Assembly (NCBI RefSeq): GCF_964656455.1 | Contig: NC_135722.1 | Location: 111,544,234 to 111,608,233 of the forward strand | Direction of reading: 5' to 3' | DNA from: Halichoerus grypus | Lineage: Eukaryota; Chordata; Mammalia; Carnivora; Phocidae | DNA: 64,000 bases | Shown here: piece after piece, positions 54,890-64,000 of the stretch | Layout of the letters: every line of letters begins with the position of its first letter | Numbering within the stretch: the stretch's first letter is position 1 | Notes under the pieces: generated by a model | Database searches by the model: none | Told to the model about the DNA's origin: nothing | What the model saw: only the letters and a program-made list of their open reading frames with translations | Program-made: the position numbers and the translations under genes

Positions 54890-55690
54890 CCACTTCTTGT
54901 GAGAGAGACAGATAATACACGACAAAGAGGCAAAGCATAGATGTTATGCAGCAAGATGGGGGCAAAGCAGTAGTGGAGATTGAAATGTTAAAGATTAGGG
55001 CTTTACTTTCAGTCATCATGAGGGAAGGCCTCAGTGAGCAGGTGTCTTTTTGGTGCAGACTTGAAGGTGTTGGGGATGTGTTCACAGGTATCAGGGGAAG
55101 ATCTTCCAGGAAGAAGGTAGAGGGGGTGCAAACACACAAGTGTGCTTGGTGCTTCAAGGAGAAGGAAGGAGGCCAGTGTGGCTGGAGCAGAAGGATGGAG
55201 TGGGGTGCATCCAATACAGGGTCAGTACAGAGAACCAGTCCCGGGTCAGAATGTGTGGGGCCTCATGGGTCATAGTAGAGATGGCTTCTGTTTTGAGACA
55301 GGGAGCCATTGTAGGGTTTTAGGATGAGAGGTGACAGAATATGAACGGTGTTTTAAAAGTACTATTCTGACTGCTATGGTGAGAAGAATTCTGTGGAGGG
55401 AACAAAAGCCGGGTGGGAGATGATTGCAGCCATCTAGGTAATATGGCCTCAACCAGAGTGGGAGCAAGAGGTACTCAGACCCTGGGTTCATGTTAAGGTA
55501 CAGTTGACAGGATTTCCTGTTAAAAGCTTTTGGGGTATCAAAGAGAGAAATAAGTGAAGGATGCCACCAGGATTTTTTTTATTTCCTGAGTAATTAGAAG
55601 ATGGGAATGCCATTAAATGAGATGGGGAGCAAGATCAAAGAAGCAGGTTTTGGAGAAAACATCATAATGTAGAATTTTTTCGCAAGTTCT
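54890..55690 (-). mobile_element. Long L2 LINE fragment (about 800 bp)
   Basis: Ordered matches to reverse-complement L2 run throughout: 'atgagggaaggcctcagtga', 'aaggaggccagtgtggctgg', 'gggagccattgtagggtttt', 'aaaagtactattctgactgc' and 'ttcctgagtaattagaag' near the 5' end. It is the longest continuous L2 in the window. Overlapping frames of 60-110 codons within it are relics or chance. Confidence 0.75.
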
Positions 55691-56099
55691 CACCTGACTT
55701 CAAGTTGTTCAGCTTAGTGTCCATGAAGGTAAATGTTCCACTATTTAAAATAAAGAAAGAATCAAAATTACATTAACCAGAATGGCCCTTAGAGATTGCT
55801 TTCAGAGCGAGAGAAGCATTGACAGAGAAGGTAGATGGTGCTTGTCCTGCAGGTGCACTGTTGCTGAACATCTGGTCTACCCAGTTGGTCGAGGGTACGG
55901 TCGTGTCTTTGGGCGAGTATACTCATGGTTTGTGTCACTACCCTGGCCCTCAGCTAAGAGCTGACGAATACAGACCCGACCAAGCTTTTACTGAGGCCAA
56001 GTCTGCTTTTCTCTGGCTATAATCTAAATGGGAATGAACTTAACATCAGCCATGGGAATATCTAGGAAATAAAACGTTGTTTCTTAAATTTGATATCCT
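55691..56099. other. Unassigned non-coding stretch
   Basis: Frames of 60-67 codons at 55782-56022 have no recognisable product. Nothing else was recognised. Confidence 0.4.
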
Positions 56100-56214
56100 G
56101 GGCGCCTGGGTGGCTCAGGTGCTTAAGTCTCTGAATCTTGATCTCAGCTCAGGTCTTGATTTCAGGGTGATGAGGTCAAGCCCCATATCAGGCTCTGCAC
56201 TTAAAAAAAAAAAA
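56100..56214 (+). mobile_element. Short Can-SINE-related element
   Basis: 'gggcgcctgggtggctcagg' is followed by the core 'gatttcagggtgatgaggtc', which jumps straight to an A-tail after 'ggctctgcact'. The CT-rich region is absent. No duplication was confirmed. Confidence 0.85.
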
Positions 56215-58425
56215 TAATTGATTTTCATCCTGAGAAAATCTCTCTTAACAGGACCAGAAACTAATTTCCTTTAAATAACTAATTTATTTTAAGGTAATAG
56301 TGTCTTGGGATGAACATGCCTCAATAGTTTAGGGTTAAAAGTGGATGCTCAGTATTGGGCAAGTACCTGGGGTCTTAGTTTCCTCACGTAGAAAGTATTT
56401 ATATAATTAAAAAATAATTTTTACACATTTCCTCTTCTCAAAAATCTGAAGGCAGGTCCTTGAAAAGTGAGAAAGTTGGAAGAGATCATTTCTAAGTGCT
56501 CATCTGTCATTTTAGTCTGGGTTCTACCGTTATTTCCCTGGTGGATAAAGTGGAAGCCATGTAGATACATATCCTGTGCTCCCACATTGACGTGACTACA
56601 TCCACCCAACGACTCACAGCGTCGATAAGGAATCGCAGAGTGGGATGTGCAGAGGAGAGCGGAACAGTGCGCCAGGTTCTCAATTTTAAACCTTACTAGC
56701 ATATCGATATAATGCAGTTCATAAAAATGGTGTGAGTTGCGTTGACAGGGACTGAAGTTCATTTTTACCCTAAAAGAAGGAGGGTAAGACAAGCATAACT
56801 TTTCCCTAGAAAAGTGGAGCCTTGCTTGTTTGTGCATGTGATTCCGAAGCCTCTGAAGAGCTAGTCAGCTAGTTTGCTTCGTGTCTTGTCAAACCAGTGG
56901 TGTCAGTGGTCCTCCTTTTCACCTTCCTTTAGGGAAGTCCTACAGCTGTCACAGCTCCAGCCGCCTTGAAAATCCCGTTTTAAATCCAGGCTCACTGACT
57001 AGCCCCGAACGGCTGAGTAGAGGTGCAGGTGGAAGGAGACGCGCCCCATTCTTGGCTCAGTGTAAGTGGTGGCTTTCTAGCTACGGTGGTCCCTCACACT
57101 ATGTAGCTTGCAGTGTAATTCAGTGTTCTGTTTTTGTGAAATTGGTTTTTAAAAATACAGATAAGAAAGGAGATAAGGCAAAAGACCTTGGCTAACAACC
57201 TTGCTCCTAAAAGCATTATTATGGAAGAGTAGAAAAAAGGGTGAGACCCCTCTTCCCTCTAAGGGGATTTCCTTGACCTCGATCTCTGTGACAGGGTCCA
57301 GAGCAGCAGCTCCGGGGGGCCCGTGCTTCCCAGGACTTACTCGGGGTCAATGCTGACTAGCCCGCAGGGGCCCTAGAAGCTCTCCAAGTGGGGGTACGCG
57401 GTGAGGCACACATCCCTCTGCCCGTCTTACTATAGGAGCTCTCCTCCAACGGTGCCGGTCCTTCCCTTTTCTTCTTCGGGTGGGTTTGTGCTAAATATCT
57501 ACTTTTCCCAAACTAATGTCTATCGTTTAGGGCATGCAAAGATGGAAAAGCTATAAAAATAAAGTGTTGTAGCAGCTGCTTGCCGAAGCATAGAGGCAAG
57601 TAATAATTCAGAATGAGCACACAGAGCTTTTCCGGGGGAATCAGTGACAAATTCTTAGGTGGGGGGATGGGGGGAAGTTTAAATGGTGTTATTTTTATTA
57701 TTAAAATTATAGCTCTATGTTTCACAAAATAAGAATAAGATTTAAAAAATGAAATACGATGTCTGTGAACCCAGGTAGACATCCTGCTTTACCACTTCTT
57801 GTTTAGTATGAATTTAAGAGTTTTCTGTGTATTATAACTAGCTCTAGGTCTTGTAGAGGACTCCATTCTTTTTAAGAGTACTCCATCTTAGCTGTTTTCA
57901 GCTGTATTAAAACAGAATAACAACACTTTATACATAAAGCCAACTTCACCAACTACAGTGAAAAGTAGACAAAATAACATTGATCAAGTGACTGGAATGT
58001 AGTAAACCTTTAGTAAATGTCGGTTCTCATCCTCACAGTTCTATTGAAATTAATATAATACCCATGTTCATAAGAGTTTATTGGATAGTTTTACGTTTAA
58101 AACTAAAACACGAGGGGTAAGTATATAATGAGCTTACAGGTAACTCAACACAATTAGTGTGCTAAAAACCAAACTCTACCAAATTGGCCTGTTTGATTTT
58201 ACTGAAGGTGGGTAAGTATATTTCAGTTTACCGTAAGTAGAAATTACTTGAAAATACTGTACAATAATAACAAAACTATGTATTGTGCATTTACAATTAT
58301 CAAGTAGTAAATGGCTTACGCTCTCCTTACGTCAGTGAGAACAGTGAGTATTGCATACATTTATTAGAAGATTAAGACTTGTAGAGCAGGTAGGTTTATG
58401 CCAGGGCTATAAATAACATTTTCCA
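56215..58425. other. Unassigned non-coding stretch
   Basis: Faint MIR-like phrases occur at 56355-56395 ('ttagtttcctcacgtagaaa') and 57985-58025 ('taaacctttagtaaatgtcg'). A 138-codon minus-strand frame (56421-56837) and a 104-codon plus-strand frame (56881-57195) have no recognisable domain. The 57290-57480 part is GC-richer. Confidence 0.4.
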
Positions 58426-58429
58426 CAAC

Positions 58430-58565
58430 ATTGTCACCCTCCCACCAATCCTGTGAAATGGGATCATTATCATTCTTATTTTGGAGGAAGCCGGAGCCAG
58501 CACATGGCCAGAATAGAGCCTGAATCTGTGTCTCGTTACTCTGGCGTCTGTGATTTTAACTGCTG
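58430..58565 (-). mobile_element. MIR SINE fragment
   Basis: 'caatcctgtgaaatgggatc', 'attatcattcttattttgga' and 'cacatggccagaatagagcc' fit the reverse-complement MIR core and left arm. Confidence 0.6.
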
Positions 58566-58649
58566 TGAATCTGGGGTACTTGATGAAAATTTATGAATTT
58601 GGTCACAGGATGAGGAAAAAAATTGTGTAGCTTAAAAATGTGTGACATT

Positions 58650-58765
58650 ATGATGGTAAGAATGGTATGATGGACAGAGCATTAGAATACGGATTAGTTT
58701 TGAAGGTCATTGGGCAACATTTACAACTTAGGATATTCTCTAACACTTACTTGCTGTGCCAAAGG
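58650..58765 (+). mobile_element. MIR SINE fragment
   Basis: 'gtatgatggacagagcatta' and 'acttacttgctgtgcc' resemble the sense MIR left arm ('...atggttaagagcatgggct...cacttactagctgtgtga'). It is weakly preserved. Confidence 0.45.
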
Positions 58766-60375
58766 CACCTGCCCCTGTAGGTTATTGGAAGATCTTGGTT
58801 GTATCAAGTGAGTGTGTAAAAATTGGTTGATTTAGTCTTATGAGCATCCTCTTTTCAGGTATTAAATTCCTTTATTCCCACAGATCCATGATCTGAAAAC
58901 GGGTGTGTTATTGATTCAATTACTTGCTTCTGTCAGGAGAAACCTTAAATGAATAGGCTGGCATTTTATAGGAAGTGAAGCAGATACGGTTACATCTGCA
59001 GAGCGGTCTGTGCGCCTTCCGCTCGGCTGGCTGAATGAAGCAGGAGCCTTGTGAACAGTCACTTACTTCATAAATAAAGGCATAGACAAGTACTGGGGGC
59101 AGAGGTACTTTGTGTTGGTTATTGATGAGTGACATTCTAAGGGTATACTAAAAGTAGGTTCTTAATAGGGAATAACATCGTTTGAGCAACTAAAAAATGT
59201 GAAAAAACACGATGCTCTCCACTCACTTTTCTTTTCCTACTTCTTTTCCATTATTCACTCATTTGCAGATTCATAAGGCATTTGGGCACTGTAATATGAA
59301 GGTGAGTCCAGGTTTTAGGAGCACACGTCCATGCCGTCGGGGAATGATGAGGGAAGCCGAAAACAGGAGAACAGGGCTAGCGAGGCTGGAGCACAGAGTA
59401 CACCGAAGATTAAAAATATACTAAGGCAATAAAAATGCCTTTCTAGCCCGTTGGTGCACAGAGAAAGAAAAGTCAGTCTGTTTCGGGCCCACGGTAGAGA
59501 TTGTAAGAGGTCATCTTGTTTATTCAGAACTCCTTCAGAACGGGAAAGCACTCAACAATAACGATTGAGGACATTGAAAGTCCGTCATAGATGATAATCC
59601 ATTACCTACAGCCTAAGTTCACAAATCACGAATTGCACAGTAACCCTGCAAGATCTTACCTGGTCCACGCCCTCACCCACCCACGTTCCAGCCACGGAAT
59701 CTGCAGCTTGGAGAGACGAACCCGGAGCAAGGCGCAGAGTCAGGGATCCCGATAAAGCCAGTCCTTCTTCAACGCTGTGTTCTTCCAGTATCTCGAAGGC
59801 TTCCCAGAGTTGCCTCAAGTCCAGATCCCCAAGAACTCTGTCCTCAGCAACCCTGAATTTGTCCTTAATTTTTCTAAACTTGGGACTGCAAATGATGCAA
59901 GCTCCAAACCCCTCAGAACAGAACTCCTTGAGCTGGAGACCAAACCCTTGGGTTCTGAAGCTTGAATCTTCTAAATTGGAATCCTTAGCTCCTGGGGAGT
60001 TACCTAAATGTTCACCTTCCTCCCTGAGGTATAAGTCCTAAGTGCTGAACTGAGAACCCCAATGGAACCCACAGCCCAGCTTCGAATCCTGAGCCTCTCC
60101 CCCTTTAGTTCAGCTGAGCCAGGAGTCAGAAAGTCCTTGGGGGACGGAACCCCGGTGCCTTCCAGCTGTAATGGACATCTTGCCCTTTCCTCTGGACTCC
60201 TGGCATAGACAAGTACGGTTCTGTCTGCCCCAACAGCTTCTTGCCCTCCTCCCTCCCCTCTGCTGACTTCTCCCTGACGCACAGACTGAGTTGAGAACTA
60301 CTTGTTGTTAAGTTATAGAGTACACAGTACCCTTCCTTTAATAATAGTCATTTTCCTGTAGTGTTTTGTTGACTG
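58766..60375. other. Unassigned non-coding stretch
   Basis: No repeat recognised. Small overlapping frames (60-92 codons) occur at 59212-60282 on both strands without recognisable proteins. Confidence 0.4.
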
Positions 60376-60379
60376 CGCT

Positions 60380-60505
60380 CTTTTCTGTGCTACCTTGAGT
60401 GTCTGTCCCTGCCGTCTCTCATGTCACATGTCCCATGTGCCTAGCACAGTGTCTGGTACTGTAACGATTTGAGCTGATGAATGAATGAATGAACGAACTG
60501 TTAGG
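60380..60505 (+). mobile_element. L2 LINE 3' end
   Basis: 'tgtgcctagcacagtgtctg' followed by 'gatgaatgaatgaatgaacg' is the sense L2 terminus. Confidence 0.65.
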
Positions 60506-61618
60506 ATCGTGTTGGTGCATGTGAGGTCTGAGGGCTGTGTCTAAAATCATCCCCCATCAGCAAGGAAAGGCATTCCATAAGTGTGGCTTCTGAACGAGGT
60601 GACCGTGGGCTGTGTCGTCCAGTCATCTTTCCCTCTGTGTGTTCGCTGCCGCGTGCGTGCCAGGCTTGGGTCACCTGGCCCCTGTGGGAGAGGCTGGGAG
60701 CGTGTCCATGCCGCTTACTGAAGCCCGTGTCTTTGCTCTGCCAGCTCCACTGGTCAGCAGCTTCAGTGTGTGCTGGACACACAGTTCCAACAATTCCAAG
60801 TGCTTCTGTGACATCACATTACTTCCCTCCTCACGCTCAGCGTCAGAGTGACTCGTGCTGAGCCTCATGTGAGGACTGACTTAAATGCAGGTGGACAAAC
60901 CTTAGTCACAGGCTCATTTTTAAAGATAACTGCCTGGAGTTCAATGTGGGTGTTTTTCCTGACAGCGTATGGAAGGGAAGATAAGCTCAGAGAGATGAGA
61001 GCTGATGCATCTGTGATTCATAATAAAAATCTACACTTGCCATCTCTGTGCACACGTTTTCAGCAGCAGTTTCTGAGGGCGAAAATCATGGCGAGGTCAG
61101 GGTCTCTCTCAGAGCGTGCGCTGGGTGATGTGGGCTTGGCCCTCCAGGTACGCTCTCCACCGCGCCCACCGTCCTCAGCCTGTGGGGGCTGGGCATCAAC
61201 GCAGACTGTGGGAGGCATCCATGGGCTCCTTTGTCCCCAGGCTGAGTTGGGAGCAGCCCATGGGAGGCCCCTGTGGGATAACAGAGGGCTGGAGACTGAG
61301 GTCAAGGGACCAGTTCCCCAGCTCTCTCCTTGAGGGTTGGTTGTTGCCCTTACCGAAGATCAGAAACTCTGTGATGGGCCCTCACCTTACAGTTAGCTGT
61401 CTAACTTGCAGTGACCCTTCATCCTTATGCTCCTTCCGGACTAAGCCAGCACTGTCCTGGACCGGGGTAAAGCATAGCGCCATGTTGGATTTCCATAATT
61501 CCTGCCCACACATTCCTAGGGTCTCCTCATTCAGCTCCTCAGATTCCCCCAATTTAAGTATGCTATTTTTTTCCTGCCTGGAATCTGTCTTACACAGTGG
61601 TTATTTGAGGAATGTGAG
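60506..61618. other. Unassigned, relatively GC-rich stretch
   Basis: Several overlapping frames lie here, including 161 codons (60848-61333) and 180 codons (61116-61658) on plus, the latter running into the SINE at 61633. Overlap in several frames, no recognised domain and read-through into a SINE argue against a gene. Confidence 0.4.
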
Positions 61619-61632
61619 AATAGGTTTTTGTG

Positions 61633-61819
61633 GGGCGCCTGGGTGGCTCAGTCGTTAGGCTTCTGCTTTCGGCTCAGGTCATGATCCCAGGGTCCTGGGA
61701 TCGAGTCCCGCACTGGGCTCCCTGCTTGACAGGGAGTCTGCGTGTCCCTCTCCCTCTGCCTCTCTCCCGGCTTGGGCTCTCTCTCTCTCAAATAAATAAA
61801 TAAAATCTTTAAAAAAAGG
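61633..61819 (+). mobile_element. Can-SINE, complete
   Basis: 'ggggcgcctgggtggctcag' through 'caaataaataaataaaatct'. The duplication AATAGGTTTTTGTG / AATAGGTTTGTG lies at 61619-61632 and 61820-61831, differing in T-run length. Confidence 0.95.
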
Positions 61820-61831
61820 AATAGGTTTGTG

Positions 61832-62264
61832 TATGTGCAGCCCTTTGACAGTTTCTGTTAATAGAAGCAAACCATTTAAACCTCTTTTTTTGATGAGGTA
61901 ATTGGGATATATTTTGCTTGTATTACACATAAACTTTTTAGTATTCTTGAGAGTACTCTATTAAAATAGATCAAAATAGATGCATGTGCCCAGAGAGCTA
62001 CTGAAGAACGTTTCAAAATAACCCACAAACTGGAGGCTCACAAGAAACTGACATTTCAGACTTAGTTATTTTATAAAGAATCTGTAACTGTTTCATTATT
62101 TACTCCTGTTTTCATCCTCTCACAGGGTCAGGTTTCTAATTTATAAAAGCAAAATATCAATTGGTGATAAAAATAAAGAAAAAATATGTAACATACACAA
62201 GACATGCTGGCTCCCAACGAAAGTGACAAACAGTTCGGGCATCAGCTGTCACTCGTCGGACTCG
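61832..62264. other. Unassigned non-coding stretch
   Basis: AT-rich. No recognised feature before the minisatellite. Confidence 0.4.
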
Positions 62265-62908
62265 GCAGCGGTGTGACTCGTGACACATTCATGTGATTCG
62301 TGTGACACATTCGTGTGACACATTCGTGTGACTTGTGTGACATTCGTGTGATTCGTGTAACACATTCGTGTGATTCGTGTGACTCGTGACACATTCGTGT
62401 GATTCGAGTGACTCGTGTGACACATTCGTGTGACTCGTGCGACACGTTCATGTGATTCATGTGACACGTTCATGTGACACATTCATGTGATTTGTGTGAC
62501 TCGTGACACATTCGTGTGATTTGTGTGACTCGTGACACATTTGTGTGACTCGTGTGACATTCGTGTGACTCGTGACACATTCGTGTGACTTGTGTGACAC
62601 ATTTGTGTGATTCGAGTGATTTGTGTGACACATTCGTGTGACTTGTGTGACACATTCATGTGATTCGAGTGATTCGTGCGACACATTCGTGTGATTCATG
62701 TGACTCGTGACACATTTGTGTGACTTGTGACACATTTGTGTGACTTGTGTGACACATTCATGTGATTCGTGTGACACATTCGTGACTCGTGACATATCGT
62801 GTGATTTGAGTGACTCGTGTGACACATTCGTGTGATTCGAGTGACTCGTGTGACACATTCATGTGATTCAAGTGACTCGTGTGACACATTCGTGTGATTC
62901 GTGTGACT
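62265..62908 (+). repeat. CpG-rich minisatellite built from TCGTGTGA-type units
   Basis: About 640 bases are made of two interleaved modules: a 13-mer, ACACATTCGTGTG, and a 9-mer such as ATTCGTGTG or ACTCGTGTG. They combine into composite repeats of about 22 and 31 bases, with 8-mer variants ('actcgtga') that shift the frame. Many modules carry a CpG, and many variants read ATTTGTGTG or ATTCATGTG, as expected from CpG deamination. CACA-TTCG-TGTG can fold as a 4-bp stem with a TTCG loop. Minus-strand frames of 61-148 codons rich in His, Cys, Ser, Thr and Val are by-products. Confidence 0.96.
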
Positions 62909-63335
62909 GATCACCCAGAAGGACAGTGTTGGATGGGATGAGACGCCTCCTGGGGGAAAATGGAAGCTGATTGAGTCAAAATCAAGACTTGCTCTCTCAA
63001 AATCCCTCTGGAAGTCACAGGATTTGGTAATACATTGTGAACATGGGTGGTTATGCTCTGTGTGGGGTGTGAAGGACAGGAGGAGAGAGCAGGAAAGGTG
63101 ACAGGAAAGGACAAGAAAATCTCCACTTCTGGATTGAGGCAAGTCACAAGGATGCCATTAAAAAGATATGCCTTTCAATTTCCTCTGTCCCTATTAAGCT
63201 TTATGCTAATTTGAAAGGAATATGCCGCGTTAAACATGCAGCAGGACACACTGAGGCTCAACCTCTGTTTTCGTTTGTAGGGTTGTATTTGCTGTTGGCT
63301 TAATGGGAACAAATGGGCTCCAGGCTTTGAACTTT
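62909..63335. other. Unassigned non-coding stretch
   Basis: Unique-looking flank of the minisatellite. The minus-strand frames here extend out of the repeat and are not supported as genes. Confidence 0.4.
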
Positions 63336-63339
63336 ATTC

Positions 63340-63361
63340 CTTTAATATTTTGCAATGTGCC

Positions 63362-63392
<31 letters not shown>

Positions 63393-63660
63393 GATTTTAT
63401 TTATTTATTTGACAGAGAGAGACAGAGAGAGCAGGAACACAAGCAGGGGGAGCAGGAGAGGGAGAAGCGGGCTTCCCGCCGAGCAGGGAGCCCGATGTGG
63501 GACTCGATCCCAGGACCCTGGGATCATGACCTGAGCCGAAGGCAGACGCTTAACGACTGAGCCACCCAGGCGCCCCAGCAATGTGCCTTTCTTCTAAGCA
63601 CTGGGGATCTCCTGGTGAATAAGGCCAAACAATCCTTGCTCTCCTGGGACAGAGAAAACC
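63340..63660 (-). mobile_element. L2 LINE 3' fragment split by a SINE
   Basis: Removing the SINE gives 'tgcctttcttctaagcactg' followed by 'gatctcctggtgaataaggc' and 'aatccttgctctcctgggac', which resembles the reverse-complement L2 end ('...ttctaggcactggggatacagcagtgaac...'). Confidence 0.55.
63370..63577 (-). mobile_element. Can-SINE, complete, with perfect 18-bp duplication
   Basis: A poly-T of about 20 precedes 'aaagattttatttatttatt', a GA-rich block and the intact reverse-complement head 'gagccacccaggcgcccc'. GCAATGTGCCTTTCTTCT is exact at 63352-63369 and 63578-63595. The long homopolymer and perfect duplication mark it as one of the youngest insertions here. Confidence 0.97.
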
Positions 63661-64000
63661 ACTCTCATTGTTTACTGCTCCTCAACCCTGAAGGGGCAGC
63701 CAGGGGTGTGTTTGGCCAGGGAGGAAGCAGACAACGTAAACACAGTGTCATGGTTATAAAATTAGAATAAAAGTACTTTTATCCTTCATCCTCCTAAAGT
63801 GGTTGCAAAATTGCTAGTTGTGTTGACTGTTAATCTCTAAGTACTCAAGTCTAATTTTTCCCATGGATAATTGTGCAGATAATAAAACATATGCTCTGGA
63901 ATTCCCTTCATTTTCACCTTCTGGCTTACATCTGACTGTCCACTATGGTGGCTCTTCCATGCTGCATGGATAGTTACACGCCACTTACATTTTTCACATG
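63661..64000. other. Unassigned non-coding stretch
   Basis: No recognised feature to the end of the window. Confidence 0.4.

Noticed and set aside
61116..61658. A 180-codon plus-strand frame in GC-richer DNA, with an overlapping 161-codon frame.
   Set aside because: It reads into the Can-SINE at 61633, overlaps other frames on both strands, and encodes no recognisable domain.
62265..62908. Possible CRISPR-like repeat array.
   Set aside because: There are no unique spacers of uniform length. The modules abut directly, and the genome is mammalian.
62242..63142. His/Cys-rich minus-strand frames of 61-148 codons that superficially resemble zinc-finger-like repeats.
   Set aside because: They are translations of the TCGTGTGA minisatellite in multiple frames, and the spacing of Cys and His follows the DNA period and not a zinc-finger consensus.

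Overview
This window is nuclear DNA from a placental mammal, almost certainly a caniform carnivoran and probably an arctoid (bear, seal or mustelid group). The main evidence is 18 copies of the carnivore tRNA-Lys-derived Can-SINE. Its head (GGCGCCTGGGTGGCTCAG), B-box-like core and CT-rich/AAATAAATAAA tail appear in both orientations. Two 5'-truncated copies of the Carnivora-type L1 3' end support this, as do older pan-mammalian layers: L1M, L2, MIR, MER5/hAT, Tigger-like and MLT1 elements. I could not fix the species.

No host protein-coding gene, exon, structural RNA gene or CRISPR array could be supported anywhere in the 64 kb. The longer open frames lie in L1 or L2 relics, in two tandem repeats, or in sequence with no recognisable protein. 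The window reads as an intergenic desert or the inside of a very long intron.

Layout. 0-8.3 kb: thinly spread old repeats (L1M, MIR, L2, MER5) plus two SINEs. 8.3-13.1 kb: a ~4.7 kb minus-strand L1 with dead ORF1 and ORF2, lying between two plus-strand L1M remnants and carrying two SINEs. 13-16.8 kb: MIR, MER5-like, L2, an L1M 3' UTR and a short Carnivora L1 tail. 17.9-18.4 kb: a CAT/CAC trinucleotide array with 66-bp higher-order periodicity. 18.4-26.7 kb: mostly unassigned sequence with a hAT relic, SINEs, a second Carnivora L1 tail and an (AC)19 microsatellite. 27-33 kb: three L1-derived blocks, one with an inverted 5' segment. 34-36.8 kb: a nested cluster (L1M host, hAT relic, MLT1 LTR, three SINEs). 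38-39.4 kb: another L1M with a SINE. 41.7-44.7 kb: a composite of L1/HAL1-like, L1M 3' UTR and MLT1 pieces with a CpG-dense patch. 45-56 kb: L2, MIR and a carnivore-type LTR splitting an L1M 3' UTR. 56-62 kb: largely unassigned. 62.26-62.91 kb: a CpG-rich minisatellite. 63.4 kb: a SINE with a perfect 18-bp target-site duplication.

The elements do not form a functional system. They record successive waves of retrotransposition, each interrupting the last. Repeat family names come from recalled consensus sequences, not a database search. Boundaries are usually good to a few bases for SINEs with target-site duplications and to tens of bases for older elements.
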